From contig NZ_BBWQ01000018.1 in the NCBI RefSeq assembly GCF_001463885.1, positions 186,001-250,000 of the forward strand: 64,000 nucleotides of DNA. The letters are read 5' to 3'. Positions 25,666 through 35,533 of this stretch are shown piece after piece. A program made the translations under genes and the position numbers. A model generated the notes under the pieces. That model was not told where the DNA came from. It saw only the letters and a list, made by a program, of their open reading frames with translations, and did no database searches. The stretch is from Aureimonas altamirensis (lineage in GTDB: Bacteria; Pseudomonadota; Alphaproteobacteria; Rhizobiales; Rhizobiaceae). Position 1 is the stretch's first letter; every line of letters starts with the position of its first letter.

Positions 25666-27977
25666 GTGGGGCGCTTTCCGCTGCGTGTAGCGCGGACGCG
25701 CAGCATGCCCCATACGCCGATGGCGGCGAAGCCGATGACGGCGATTTCGCCCATCGTATCCAGCGCCCGGAAGTCGACCAGGATCACATTGACGACGTTG
25801 CGGCCATAGGCTTCCACATAGGAGGTCCGCCCGTAGAACTCCGACAGGGTCGTGTCCAGCGGTGCGCCCGTCATGGCGACGAGGCCGGTAAAGACGAGGC
25901 CGGCGAAAGCGATGGACAGGACCGCATCCAGGCGGCGCTCGGCGATGGTACGTGAGGCGGCGGTGCGGGCGGGCATGCGAAGCAGAAGCGCCGTCAGGAT
26001 CAGCACCACCAGCACCTCGACCGAGAACTGGGTGAGGGCAAGGTCCGGCGCGCCGTTCATCAGGAAGATCAGCGCCGAGCCGAAGCCGATCATCCCCATG
26101 GACACGACGGATGCCATCAGCGAACGCACCTTGGCGGCGACGATGCCGCCTGCCACCATCAGCACCAGCACGGCCGCCGGGGCGAGGCGGAACCCATCCA
26201 GGGACAGGTCCAGTTGCAGGGCGGGGGCTTTGAGGGCAATTGCCCCGGCGGCGACGGCCAGAACTGTGCTTATGACGGTTGCGGTATAGCGATGCTGGTC
26301 GCCATTCTGCAGGAAGCGCGTGCAGGCGCCGGCCAAGGCCAGCGTACCATTGAAAACCCTATTGTAGCCGGCATCGCCCAGAAGCGTCGCCAATAGGTGG
26401 CTTCGGCCGATCGTGCGCAGCGCCAACGGCCAGGCGAAAAACAGGACCGCTCCCAGCCCCACCACGGCAAGGCTGAGCATCAGCATCGGGGTGAAGCCGT
26501 GCCAGACATACAGGGGGAAATCGACCGGCGCGCCTGTAATGGCGGTTGCCGCCGCATTCGTCAGCGGCATGGCGATGCCCGGAAACAGGCCCAACAGGAC
26601 GCCGCCGAGCCCCAGGACCAGCGGTCCTGCGACAAGGCCGGGCGACTCCGCGTGATGGATCTTCGACGGCGCGCCCGATCCCATGAAAAACGGGCGCAGG
26701 GCAGCCGTCATGCCGATCATGACGAAGGCGGCATTGCCCACAACCACGGCCGCCAGAAGCATGGCGCTGGCGCCATCGTCCAGCATCGCCTCGAAAATGG
26801 TTTCCTTGGCGATGAAAGCGAAGAGTGGCGGCAGGCCGGCCATCGCGAGAGCCGCGAGCACGCAGGCGGTTGCCGTCAGCGGCAGGCCCTTGCCAAGCCG
26901 GTGCATGGCCAGAACATCGGGCTGGTGCGTGGCGTGGATGGCCGTGCCGGCACAGAAGAAGAGCGCCGCCTTGTACAGGGCATGGGCAATGATAAACGTC
27001 ACCACCGCGACGCTGGCGGCTTCGCCCCCGAGGCCTATAAGCAGAACCAGCAAGCCGAGCGAGCCGACGGTGGATTGCGCCAGAATCGCCTTGAAGCCGC
27101 CCTGCATCAGCGCGCGCAGGCCGGCGATGAGCAGGGTCAGCCCGCCGAAGGCGACGAGCAGCGGTCCGAAGGCCGGCATGGACGACAGGGGCGCATCCAG
27201 CCGCGCCAGCAGATAGACCCCCAGCTTCACCATTGTGGCCGAATGCAGGAAGGCAGAGGCCGGCGTGGGCGCCGCCATGGCGTTGGGCAGCCAGAAGTGG
27301 AAGGGAAACTGTGCCGACTTGGTGAACGCGCCGATCAGCACCAGCGCCAGGATGGCCGGGGCCAGTGGCGAGGCGGCCAGCTCCGGCCCCCGCACGGCAA
27401 TCTCCGACAAAGACCAAGTGTCGAGTTCCAGCCCGATCAGGAGGATACCGCCGAAAAGCGCAAGCCCGCCGCCGGCTGTGACGATGAGCGATTGCAGCGC
27501 CGCCTTGCGCGCATCCTTCTTGCTCGAGTCGAAGCCGATGATGAAGTAGGAGAAAAGGCTCGTCAGCTCCCAGAACACATAGAGGCCGATGAGATTATCG
27601 GACCATACGGTGCCCAGCATCGCCCCCATGAACATGAGTATCAGCGCGATGAAACCGGCGCGGCGTGGGGCCGGCGCATCGGCGAAATAGGCGTTGGCAT
27701 AGAGAACGACGAGCGTACCGATACCGGTGACGAGCAGCGTGAACAGCAGGGAGAAACCGTCCAGCCGGAACGCCAGATCGACATTCAGCGCCGGCACCCA
27801 GGCAATGGTCTGGGTAACTTCGAAATCACTGCCGATGCCGGGCAGGTAGGCGCCGTACCAGACGAACAGCGCAAACGGGACGAGTGCCGCCACCGCACCG
27901 AGCCGTGCGGACACGAGACGAAGCAGCCAGAAACTTGCGCCTGAAACAACGAACAGCAGGAATAAGCTAATGGCCAC
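25662..27977 (-). CDS. mrpA: Mrp cation/proton antiporter subunit A
   Basis: 771-residue membrane subunit, the first of seven in the operon. The N-terminal two-thirds are NuoL-like: SDNLIGLYVFWELTSLFSYF with conserved Glu, GAFTKSAQFPFHFWLPNAMAA with the essential Lys, and HSATMVKLGVYLLARLD. The last ~170 residues form the MrpA-specific C-terminal domain, including LMNGAPDLALTQFSVEVLVV. GTG at 27977 is the likely start; the ribosome-binding site is weak. The complex exchanges Na+ or K+ for protons and helps in alkaline or saline conditions. Confidence 0.93.
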   Translation of the reverse strand: MAISLFLLFVVSGASFWLLRLVSARLGAVAALVPFALFVWYGAYLPGIGSDFEVTQTIAWVPALNVDLAFRLDGFSLLFTLLVTGIGTLVVLYANAYFADAPAPRRAGFIALILMFMGAMLGTVWSDNLIGLYVFWELTSLFSYFIIGFDSSKKDARKAALQSLIVTAGGGLALFGGILLIGLELDTWSLSEIAVRGPELAASPLAPAILALVLIGAFTKSAQFPFHFWLPNAMAAPTPASAFLHSATMVKLGVYLLARLDAPLSSMPAFGPLLVAFGGLTLLIAGLRALMQGGFKAILAQSTVGSLGLLVLLIGLGGEAASVAVVTFIIAHALYKAALFFCAGTAIHATHQPDVLAMHRLGKGLPLTATACVLAALAMAGLPPLFAFIAKETIFEAMLDDGASAMLLAAVVVGNAAFVMIGMTAALRPFFMGSGAPSKIHHAESPGLVAGPLVLGLGGVLLGLFPGIAMPLTNAAATAITGAPVDFPLYVWHGFTPMLMLSLAVVGLGAVLFFAWPLALRTIGRSHLLATLLGDAGYNRVFNGTLALAGACTRFLQNGDQHRYTATVISTVLAVAAGAIALKAPALQLDLSLDGFRLAPAAVLVLMVAGGIVAAKVRSLMASVVSMGMIGFGSALIFLMNGAPDLALTQFSVEVLVVLILTALLLRMPARTAASRTIAERRLDAVLSIAFAGLVFTGLVAMTGAPLDTTLSEFYGRTSYVEAYGRNVVNVILVDFRALDTMGEIAVIGFAAIGVWGMLRVRATRSGKRPT

Positions 27978-28056
27978 GCCGGTCAGTACATCCCGTTCCC
28001 GATAGGACGGGACGTACCGTTTCGATCAACCGTGCGTCAACGGACTCACGAAGAAT

Positions 28057-29136
28057 CTACAGCTTTGTCGGCTCGTGGATGGGGCAGCGATTGTATTTCT
28101 GGCGGAATTCCGACGAATGCAGATACGCAAGGCGCCTGGCGCGGTTGATGTTGCCGAGGGGCCGGTGCGCGGACAGACCGGTCCACACGCTGAAGCGCAT
28201 TCCGGCATCCACCGACGCCACCTTGTCATCCGACCAGCTGTCCTGCGGGCCGGCCTCTATGCGCGCAACGGTGACGAAGGGAGCCTCGTCCTCGGTCCAC
28301 GCCTTGGTCGAATCCTCGACCGGCTGCTTGTCGAGATCGCGGCAAAGTTGCACCCGAAACTCCCAGACCGGCGCGCGGGTCTTCATTTCCGCTTGCACGG
28401 TCTCCCGGATGGCGTCGGGCCGTCCGTCCGTATCGACGATATTGCCCTTCAACTCCAGCAGGTCGTCGGAAACCGGCGCCAGGCTGAACTTGGCGATGTA
28501 GTCGCCATACCTGAACGGCGTGACGCTGTAGTAGGTCTCGCCGAGTGGATCGACATTCGGTGCCCCGCCCAAAGAGTTGATCGCCGAGCTCTCGACGCCA
28601 AGGGTTTTCAAGGCTGCGCTGACGCCGCGCAATATCGTGGACACGGCCTTTTTCGTGCCGTCCAGCCTGTCGGTGGTCAGCGCCAGCCCTTTCAGGCTGC
28701 GCAGGAACTGGTTTGCGGTCTTGGCCTGGAAGACCTTGCCGTTGACCATGACGAAATCCTGCGTCTCGCCCTCGGCACCGGCCAGACGCTCGCCCTTCAC
28801 ACCCACGACCTTCATCGCCAGACCGCGCGGCAGGGAGATGGCGTCGTCCAGTATGTCACCGGCATTGGTGGAAAGGCGCAGGATGACGGGATAGGTTCCG
28901 GATGTCGCGAACAGGCCTTGCGCAAGCTCCGGCGGCAGGCCGTCCAGCACCGTCATGCGCCCTTCGATGATGCCATGGGCCTTGGCATGCACCGCACGGA
29001 CGGCGCGTCCATAGTCGGTCGCCGTGGTTTCCAGAACATGATCGAATGTCTTGTTGATGGATGCGACCGTCTCGTCCTCTCCCTCGAGAATGTCCTCGAC
29101 ATCGTCCCGGTATGCGACGGGTGGAGAAAGGGTCAT
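28057..29136 (-). CDS. Catalase-family heme protein (small, y4iL-like)
   Basis: 359-residue protein of the catalase-like fold but far shorter than monofunctional catalases (480 or more). Seen: AVHAKAHGIIEGRMTVLDGLP near residue 48 with the catalytic-type His, GTYPVILRLSTNAGD, SLPRGLAMKVVGV and GETQDFVMVNGKVFQAKT. The C-terminal helix SAHRPLGNINRARRLAYLHS resembles the heme-side helix of this small group. AGGAGG 6 nt before the ATG fixes the start. It stands between mrpA and the divergent lipid genes. Peroxidase-type or lipid hydroperoxide chemistry is possible; catalase activity should not be assumed. Confidence 0.75.
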   Translation of the reverse strand: MTLSPPVAYRDDVEDILEGEDETVASINKTFDHVLETTATDYGRAVRAVHAKAHGIIEGRMTVLDGLPPELAQGLFATSGTYPVILRLSTNAGDILDDAISLPRGLAMKVVGVKGERLAGAEGETQDFVMVNGKVFQAKTANQFLRSLKGLALTTDRLDGTKKAVSTILRGVSAALKTLGVESSAINSLGGAPNVDPLGETYYSVTPFRYGDYIAKFSLAPVSDDLLELKGNIVDTDGRPDAIRETVQAEMKTRAPVWEFRVQLCRDLDKQPVEDSTKAWTEDEAPFVTVARIEAGPQDSWSDDKVASVDAGMRFSVWTGLSAHRPLGNINRARRLAYLHSSEFRQKYNRCPIHEPTKL

Positions 29137-29274
29137 GGATGCCTCCTGTTTGACACGGTTCTAAAACAGGCGATCCCGCGCATTCGTTCCTCGATCGAGG
29201 CCGAACCACTGGTGTCAATCACGTGTAGAATCACGATAGTGTCAGGGGAGGGTCGATGCGGAGGGGCGCTACCG

Positions 29275-29910
29275 ATGATTGATGATTCCGGCGACAGGCG
29301 GCCGCTGGCCTCACGGCAGACGGCATGGGCCGGCTCGCTTGCCAGGCTGCTTCTGAAAACACCGGTCACGCCGAATACGATTTCCGTGGCGGGGATGGGT
29401 TTTGCCCTGATCGGCGGTTTCGCCCTGTCGCTTGCGCCGCTGCATGCCTGGCTGTTTCTGCTGGCCGTCCTGATGATCCAGCTTCGCCTTCTCTGCAATC
29501 TGATGGACGGCATGGTTGCGGTGGAGGGCGGGCGGCATTCTCCGTCCGGGGCCCTCTACAACGAGGCGCCGGACAGGCTGGAGGATGCCGCATTCCTGAT
29601 CGGCTGCGGCTATGCGGCGCTGATGCCGGAGCTTGGCTACCTGGCGGCGCTGGGCGCGGTCGGTACGGCCTATATCCGGGCCTTCGGCGCCTCGCTCGGT
29701 TTCGGGCAGGATTATCGCGGCCCGATGGCCAAGCAGCATCGCATGGCCGCGCTGACGGTGGGATGCGTTGTCGGCTTCTTCGAGATCAGCTTCGCAGGCA
29801 CCCTCTACGCCATCCAGATCGCACTGGTGGTGATCCTGTTCGGCACGGCCGTCACCTGCATCCGGCGGCTGCACCGGATATCGGCGATGCTGCACGGGCA
29901 GCCGCGATGA
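29275..29910 (+). CDS. CDP-alcohol phosphatidyltransferase family protein, variant motif
   Basis: 211-residue membrane enzyme with about six helices. The CDP-alcohol signature (D-x2-DG-x2-AR-x8-G-x3-D-x3-D) is recognisable at LCNLMDGMVAVEGGRHSP and SGALYNEAPDRLEDA but altered: the first Asp is Asn (NLMDG), AR is AV, and the third Asp is Asn. Such enzymes swap an alcohol for CMP on CDP-diacylglycerol. GGAGGGG 8 nt upstream supports the ATG at 29275. It overlaps the acyltransferase gene by 4 nt and is followed by a CDP-diacylglycerol synthase, i.e. supply of its own substrate. The alcohol is unknown. Confidence 0.8.
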   Translation: MIDDSGDRRPLASRQTAWAGSLARLLLKTPVTPNTISVAGMGFALIGGFALSLAPLHAWLFLLAVLMIQLRLLCNLMDGMVAVEGGRHSPSGALYNEAPDRLEDAAFLIGCGYAALMPELGYLAALGAVGTAYIRAFGASLGFGQDYRGPMAKQHRMAALTVGCVVGFFEISFAGTLYAIQIALVVILFGTAVTCIRRLHRISAMLHGQPR

Positions 29911-30503
29911 TCGGAGCGCTCGTCGTCGGACTGGCGCGCTTTCTGGTGGGCGGGCGGCCGGAATGGGTGGGCTCCCTGCCATCGGGCCGCTCGCGCATCT
30001 ATTTCGCCAATCATGGCAGCCATCTGGATACGGTGCTTCTGTGGGCTGCGATCCCGGAACATTACCGGCCGCGCACCCATCCCGTCGCGGCGGCGGATTA
30101 CTGGGGGCGCAATCGCCTCACGCGCTTTATCTCGCTCGGCGTTCTCGGCTCGGTGCTGGTGGACAGGCGTGGGGGCGCGGACGTTCTGGCTCCGCTGGAA
30201 GCGGAACTTGCCAAAGGCCACTCCCTCATTCTCTTTCCAGAGGGGACGCGCGGCGCGGAGCGCCTGCCCGGACCGTTCAAGAGCGGCCTCTACCGGCTGG
30301 CGCAGGCCTATCCGCAAGCGGAACTGATACCCGTCTATCTGGAAAACCTATCCCGCGCCTTTCCGCGCGGGGCGTTCCTGCCGGTCCCCATCTCGTGCCG
30401 GGTCCGGTTCGGCGCGCCGCTGGAGCGGATCGAAAACGAAGACAAGGACACGTTCCTCGAACGTGCACGCGGCGCCGTCGTGGCGCTGGCGGAGGACAGG
30501 TGA
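29907..30503 (+). CDS. 1-acyl-sn-glycerol-3-phosphate acyltransferase (PlsC-like)
   Basis: 198-residue acyltransferase. The catalytic HX4D is NHGSHLDT (about residue 35), and the substrate-binding block is LILFPEGTRGAERLPGPFKSG. It would make phosphatidic acid from lysophosphatidic acid at the inner leaflet of the membrane. It lies between the CDP-alcohol transferase (4-nt overlap) and the CDP-diacylglycerol synthase (1-nt overlap), so the three genes encode successive or linked phospholipid steps. Confidence 0.88.
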   Translation: MIGALVVGLARFLVGGRPEWVGSLPSGRSRIYFANHGSHLDTVLLWAAIPEHYRPRTHPVAAADYWGRNRLTRFISLGVLGSVLVDRRGGADVLAPLEAELAKGHSLILFPEGTRGAERLPGPFKSGLYRLAQAYPQAELIPVYLENLSRAFPRGAFLPVPISCRVRFGAPLERIENEDKDTFLERARGAVVALAEDR

Positions 30504-31441
30504 TGGACAGGACGCTTCTCTGGCTGCTTCTCGGCCTCGTCATCCTTCTGGCGGTGGCAACGGTGGTCGGGCAGATGCTGGCGCAGCGGGCCAGCGGGGC
30601 CAGCGCCATCGCAACGATGGACAATCTCAACAAGCGCATCCGCGCCTGGTGGTTGATGGTCGCCGTGCTGGCCATCGCGTTCTTCTTCGGCAAGGCGGTC
30701 ACGCTGGTCCTGTTCGCGCTGACGTCCTTCTACTGCCTGCGCGAGTTCATATCGCTGACGCCGACGCGGCCGGCCGATCATGCGGCGCTGGCGGCGGCCT
30801 TCTACGTGTTCCTGCCGCTACAATACATCCTGATCGGGATCGACTGGCAGACGCTCTTTTCCATCGCCATCCCCGTCTATGCCTTTCTGGCCCTCCCGGC
30901 ACTGGCCGTTCTGCGGCACGAAACGGACGGTTTCCTGGAACGCAGCGCCAAGGTGCAATGGGCCCTGATGCTGACCGTCTATTGCATCAGCCATGCGCCG
31001 GCGCTGCTGCTGCTGAAGATACCGGGGTTCGAAGGGCGCAACGTGCTTCTGCTGTTCTTCCTGATCTTCGTGGTCCAGGCGAGCGACGTGCTGCAATATG
31101 TGTTCGGCAAATTGTTCGGCCGCCACCCGATTGCGCCGGTCGTCAGCCCCAACAAGACCTGGGAAGGCTTCGTCGGTGGCGGCGCCACGGCTACGCTTCT
31201 AGGCGCATGCCTGTGGTGGGCAACGCCGTTTACGCCGCTGCAGGCAGCCGGGCTGGCCTTGGCCATCGTATTGGCGGGCTTCTGCGGCGGGCTGGTGCTG
31301 TCGGCCGTCAAGCGGTCCATGGGCGCCAAGGACTGGGGCACGATGATCTCGGGCCATGGCGGGGCGCTGGACCGGATGGACTCCGTAACCTACGCCGCGC
31401 CATTGTTTTTCCACCTCGTCAACTTCTACTTCGTGCCGTAA
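30503..31441 (+). CDS. cdsA: Phosphatidate cytidylyltransferase (CDP-diacylglycerol synthase)
   Basis: 312-residue membrane protein with about eight helices. The CDS signature is complete: LSAVKRSMGAKDWGTMISGH followed by GGALDRMDS, carrying the metal-binding Asp residues; an earlier VSPNKTWEG is also typical. It converts phosphatidate and CTP to CDP-diacylglycerol. As third gene of the lipid cassette it may be an additional copy beside a housekeeping cdsA elsewhere (inference). A hairpin with a T-run follows its stop. Confidence 0.9.
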   Translation: MDRTLLWLLLGLVILLAVATVVGQMLAQRASGASAIATMDNLNKRIRAWWLMVAVLAIAFFFGKAVTLVLFALTSFYCLREFISLTPTRPADHAALAAAFYVFLPLQYILIGIDWQTLFSIAIPVYAFLALPALAVLRHETDGFLERSAKVQWALMLTVYCISHAPALLLLKIPGFEGRNVLLLFFLIFVVQASDVLQYVFGKLFGRHPIAPVVSPNKTWEGFVGGGATATLLGACLWWATPFTPLQAAGLALAIVLAGFCGGLVLSAVKRSMGAKDWGTMISGHGGALDRMDSVTYAAPLFFHLVNFYFVP

Positions 31442-31442
31442 G

Positions 31443-31464
31443 GCCGCCTCGACGGGCGGCTTTT
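31443..31464 (+). terminator. Rho-independent terminator after the lipid cassette
   Basis: GCCGCC, loop TCGACG, GGCGGC, then TTTT, starting 2 nt after the cdsA stop. It separates the cassette from the convergent nrdB gene. Confidence 0.65.
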
Positions 31465-31485
31465 GGGCAGTCCGTCGAAGATTTC

Positions 31486-32580
31486 TCAATCCCAGCTCAG
31501 CGCGCCGCCATTCTGGTATTCGATGACGCGGGTCTCGAAGAAGTTCTTCTCCTTGCCGAGGTCCATGGCCTCGCTCATCCAGGGGAACGGGTTTTCGGTC
31601 GGTGCGAACACCGCCTCCAGGCCCAATTGCGCGCAGCGCCGATTGGCGATGAAGCGCATGTAGCTTTCGCACTGGCCAGAGTTCAGCCCCAGCATGCCGC
31701 GCGGCATCGTATCGCGGCCGTAGGCGGCTTCCAGTTCGGCGCCGCCGCGGATCATCCCGCGCACTTCCTCCTGGAAGGCGTCCGTCCAGAGATGCGGGTT
31801 CTCCACCTTGATCTGGTTGATGACGTCGACACCGAAATTCAGGTGCAGGCTCTCGTCGCGCAGGATGTATTGATACTGCTCGGCGATGCCCACCATCTTG
31901 CCGCGCCGCCCCAGCGACAGGATCTGCGCGAAGCCGGTATAGAACCACATCCCCTCGAAGACGACGTAGAAGGCCACCAGATCGCGCAGGAGCGCGCGGT
32001 CGGTCTCCTCGGTGCCGGTGCGGAAGGCCGGGTCCTCAAGGCTCTGCGTATAGGCCAGCGCCCACGCCGCCTTGTCGGTGATGGAGGGCACCTCGCGGTA
32101 CATGTTGAACAACTCGCCCTCGTTGAGGCCAAGGCTTTCGACAATATACTGGAAGGTATGGGTGTGGATCGCCTCCTCGAAGGATTGCCGCAGCAGATAC
32201 TGCCGGCATTCCGGATTGGTCAGGTGGCGGTAGATGGCCAGGACGATGTTGTTGGCGACCAGCGACTCGGATGCCGCGAAGAATCCGAGGTTGCGCTTGA
32301 TCATCCGCCGCTCGTCGTCGGTCAGCCCGTCGGCCGACTTCCAAAGCGCGATGTCCGCCTGCATGGACACTTCCGTCGGCATCCAGTGGTTGTTGCAGGC
32401 CGCCAGATACTTCTCCCAGGCCCACCGGTATTTCATCGGCAGGAGCTGGTTGACGTCGGCGCGGGCGTTGATCATCCGCTTTTCGTCGACGGCGACGCGG
32501 CCACCCGTGCGGTCGATCTGGCCGAGGCCGGTGGCGGACTCGGCCGTAGCGGAGTCCGTTCGTTCGATAAAGTCGAGCAT
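31486..32580 (-). CDS. nrdB: Ribonucleotide reductase class I beta subunit, Phe-type (class Ic-like)
   Basis: 364-residue ferritin-fold radical subunit. Metal ligands in order: E105 ([12 protein letters not shown]), E136 and H139 ([10 protein letters not shown]), E209 (VVFEGMWF), E243 and H246 (RDESLHLNF). The position that holds the radical Tyr in E. coli (four residues after the ligand His) is Phe143. Phe here and Glu rather than Asp as first ligand are the marks of class Ic enzymes such as that of Chlamydia trachomatis, which use a Mn(IV)/Fe(III) cofactor. The start at 32580 has only a weak ribosome-binding site. It follows nrdA by 34 nt and lies under the same cobalamin riboswitch. Confidence 0.93.
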   Translation of the reverse strand: MLDFIERTDSATAESATGLGQIDRTGGRVAVDEKRMINARADVNQLLPMKYRWAWEKYLAACNNHWMPTEVSMQADIALWKSADGLTDDERRMIKRNLGFFAASESLVANNIVLAIYRHLTNPECRQYLLRQSFEEAIHTHTFQYIVESLGLNEGELFNMYREVPSITDKAAWALAYTQSLEDPAFRTGTEETDRALLRDLVAFYVVFEGMWFYTGFAQILSLGRRGKMVGIAEQYQYILRDESLHLNFGVDVINQIKVENPHLWTDAFQEEVRGMIRGGAELEAAYGRDTMPRGMLGLNSGQCESYMRFIANRRCAQLGLEAVFAPTENPFPWMSEAMDLGKEKNFFETRVIEYQNGGALSWD

Positions 32581-32614
32581 TAGATTTTTATCCCAAGTGT
32601 CTGGCAGAAAGACG

Positions 32615-35413
32615 TTATTGGCAGGCTTCGCAGTCCGGGTCGTCGATGGCGCAGGCCATCGGCGCAGACACGGCAACCGCATTCAGCTTTCCGTCGCTGC
32701 GTGTCAGCGTCGACTTCTCCACATGGCTGGCCGAGCGCGTGCGCAGGTAATAGGTCGTCTTGAGGCCCGACTTCCAGGCGGAGCGGTAGAGGGAATCCAG
32801 CGCCTTGCCCGACGGGTTTGCCAGATAGAGGTTCAGCGACTGCGCCTGATCCAGCCATTTCTGGCGGCACGCCGCGGCCTCCACGAGCCACCGGCTTTCG
32901 ATTTCGAAGGCCGTGGCATACAGGTGCCGAAGGTCGTCGGGCACGCGATCGATGGGCCCGAGCGAGCCGTCGTAATATTTCAGATCCGAGATCATCACGT
33001 CGTCCCACAGGCCGCGCGCCTTCAGGTCGCGGACGAGATAGGGGTTCACCACCGTGAAATCGCCCGACATGTTCGCCTTGACGAACAGGTTCTGGTAGGT
33101 CGGCTCGATCGACTGCGAGACGCCGCAGATGTTGGAAATCGTGGCCGTGGGCGCGATGGCCATGCAGTTGGAGTTCCGCATGCCCTGGGTGCGAACCTTC
33201 TGGCGCAGGGCATCCCAGTCCAGCCGCGCCGAACTGTCGAAAGTGGCGTCGCGCGCCTCGCCAAGAAGGGGCAGGGAGTCGATCGGCAGGATGCCCTGCG
33301 ACCAGAGCGAGCCCTCATAGCTTTCGTAGCGCCCGCGCTCGGCGGACAGGTCGCTGGAGGCGGCGATGGCGTGCCAGGAGATCAACTCCATGCTTTCGTC
33401 GGCAAACCGCACCGCGGCTTTGCTGGCATAGGGAATGCGCAGCGCCTGCAACGCATCCTGGAAACCCATGAGGCCAAGGCCCACCGGGCGGTGCCGCAGG
33501 TTCGAGCGGCGTGCTTCCGGAATGGTGTAGAAGTTGATGTCGATCACATTGTCCAGCATCCGCATGGCGGTGCGCACGGTGTCGGCGACAAGGTCCGCGT
33601 CGAGCCCGTTATCGGACAGGTGCGCGACGAGGTTGACCGACCCGAGATTGCAGACCGCCACTTCGTCGGCGGACGTGTTCAAAGTGATTTCCGTGCACAG
33701 ATTGGACGAATGGATGGTCCCGGCATGGCGTTGCGGCGAGCGGATGTTGCACGCATCCTTGAAGGTGATCCACGGATGCCCCGTCTCGAACAGCATGGTC
33801 AGCATGCGCCGCCACAATTCGACGGCGCGCACCTTGCGATGGACGCGCAGGCGCCCGCTTGCCGCATCGTTCTCAGCGGCCTCATACGCCGCCTTGAACT
33901 CCGCGCCGTACAGATCGTGGAGGTGGGGCACCTCATCCGGAGAGAAGAGGGTCCATTCCGCATCGGCCTCGACCCGTTCCATGAACAGATCGGGCACCCA
34001 GTTGGCGGTATTCATGTCGTGCGTGCGGCGGCGGTCATCGCCGGTGTTCTTGCGCAGATCGAGGAACTCTTCGATGTCGACATGCCAGGTTTCAAGGTAG
34101 GCGCAAACCGCCCCCTTGCGCTTGCCGCCCTGGTTGACGGCGATGGCGGTGTCGTTGGCCACCTTCAGGAAGGGCACAACGCCCTGGCTTTTTCCGTTGG
34201 TGCCGCGAATATGCGCGCCAAGGCCCCGCACCGGCGTCCAGTCGTTGCCGAGACCGCCGGAATATTTCGCCAGAAGGGCGTTATCGCGCACCGCCTTGAA
34301 GATATGGCTGAGATCGTCGCCGATGGTGGTGAGGAAGCACGACGACAATTGCGGGCGCGGCGTGCCCGCATTGAACAGCGTCGGCGTCGACGCCATGAAG
34401 CGGAAACTGGACAGAAGCTCGTAGAACTCGATGGCGCGGGCTTCCCTGTCGGTTTCGCGCACGGCAAGGCCCATGGCCACCCGCATGAAGAATGCCTGCG
34501 GCAGCTCGAAGCGCGTGCCGTCGCTGTGCAGAAGATACCGGTCGTACAGCGTCTGCAGACCCAGAAACTGAAACTGCCTGTCGCGCTCCGGCTTCAGCGC
34601 CACGCCGAGAACGGCAATGTCGAAGCGCGCTAGCTCGGGGTCGATCAACTGTTCCTCGACACCGCGGGCAAGGTAGCGCGGGAAGTAGTCCGCATAGGCG
34701 GCCTGCATGTCGGCGGCGGTGGCGTTTGTCCGCGCGCCGTTGACGAAGCTGAGCGCCTCGGCCCGAAGCTTGTCCATCAACAGGCGGGCACTGGCGAAGG
34801 CATAGTCCGGATCGGTCTCGACCAGCGCCCGCGCCGCCAGGATCGGGGCGTCGGACAGCTCCTCACGCGAGATGCCGTCATAGAGGTTGCGCCGGGTTTC
34901 GCTGACGATCCGCGCCGCATCCGCACCCGGCAGGCCTTCGACCGCCTCGGCCACGACGGCCGACAGGCGGTCCATGTCGAGCGGCGTGGCGCCGCCATCC
35001 GGCTCGCGCACCATGATCGCCGGTGCGGCAGGCGCAGCCTGCGTTTCCTGTCGGGCCCTGGCGCGCTCTTCCCGGTACAGGACATAGGCTCGGGCCACCT
35101 TGTGATGGCCGCCGCGCATCAGCGCCAGCTCGACCTGGTCCTGCACGTCCTCGATGTGGATGACATGGTCGCGGCCGGCGCGGCGCTGCACCGCCGAGGC
35201 AACCTGGTCCGTCAGCTCGTCGACGGTGTCGTGAACGCGCGACGAACCGGCGGCCTCGCGGCCCTCGACGGCCAGGAACGCCTTGGTGACGGCGACGCTG
35301 ATCTTGCCGGCATCGAAGACGTCGCTCTGGCCGTTGCGCTTGACGACGCGCAGGGGACTGGCCTGAACCTCTGAGCCCGGTCGGACTGTCGGGAATTCTG
35401 CGGAAAGTGACAT
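32615..35413 (-). CDS. nrdA: Ribonucleotide reductase class I alpha subunit with two ATP cones
   Basis: 932-residue catalytic subunit that reduces ribonucleoside diphosphates. Residues 21 to about 116 form one ATP-cone ([19 protein letters not shown]), and 133 to about 217 a second ([20 protein letters not shown]), explaining the extra length over the 761-residue E. coli protein. Catalytic features: SSCFL, the NLCTEI loop with Asn/Cys/Glu, [10 protein letters not shown], and the C-terminal redox Cys pair in [12 protein letters not shown] 7 nt before ATG 35413 sets the start; the longer in-frame reading runs through the riboswitch and is rejected. Confidence 0.95.
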   Translation of the reverse strand: MSLSAEFPTVRPGSEVQASPLRVVKRNGQSDVFDAGKISVAVTKAFLAVEGREAAGSSRVHDTVDELTDQVASAVQRRAGRDHVIHIEDVQDQVELALMRGGHHKVARAYVLYREERARARQETQAAPAAPAIMVREPDGGATPLDMDRLSAVVAEAVEGLPGADAARIVSETRRNLYDGISREELSDAPILAARALVETDPDYAFASARLLMDKLRAEALSFVNGARTNATAADMQAAYADYFPRYLARGVEEQLIDPELARFDIAVLGVALKPERDRQFQFLGLQTLYDRYLLHSDGTRFELPQAFFMRVAMGLAVRETDREARAIEFYELLSSFRFMASTPTLFNAGTPRPQLSSCFLTTIGDDLSHIFKAVRDNALLAKYSGGLGNDWTPVRGLGAHIRGTNGKSQGVVPFLKVANDTAIAVNQGGKRKGAVCAYLETWHVDIEEFLDLRKNTGDDRRRTHDMNTANWVPDLFMERVEADAEWTLFSPDEVPHLHDLYGAEFKAAYEAAENDAASGRLRVHRKVRAVELWRRMLTMLFETGHPWITFKDACNIRSPQRHAGTIHSSNLCTEITLNTSADEVAVCNLGSVNLVAHLSDNGLDADLVADTVRTAMRMLDNVIDINFYTIPEARRSNLRHRPVGLGLMGFQDALQALRIPYASKAAVRFADESMELISWHAIAASSDLSAERGRYESYEGSLWSQGILPIDSLPLLGEARDATFDSSARLDWDALRQKVRTQGMRNSNCMAIAPTATISNICGVSQSIEPTYQNLFVKANMSGDFTVVNPYLVRDLKARGLWDDVMISDLKYYDGSLGPIDRVPDDLRHLYATAFEIESRWLVEAAACRQKWLDQAQSLNLYLANPSGKALDSLYRSAWKSGLKTTYYLRTRSASHVEKSTLTRSDGKLNAVAVSAPMACAIDDPDCEACQ

Positions 35414-35533
35414 CGGCTGTTCCTGTCGAAGAGTATGGACAGGCCAGGCGGACACGTGCTGCATACCGGCGCCGCAAGACGCCGGGCAAGCCACACGATC
35501 CGCCGGGACACCCCGCCCAGGGAAAGGTTCGTC

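Noticed and set aside
28075-29200. Long plus-strand frame antisense to the catalase-like gene
   Set aside because: Only its last part (from ATG 29275) is the real CDP-alcohol transferase; the rest is a shadow with no ribosome-binding site.
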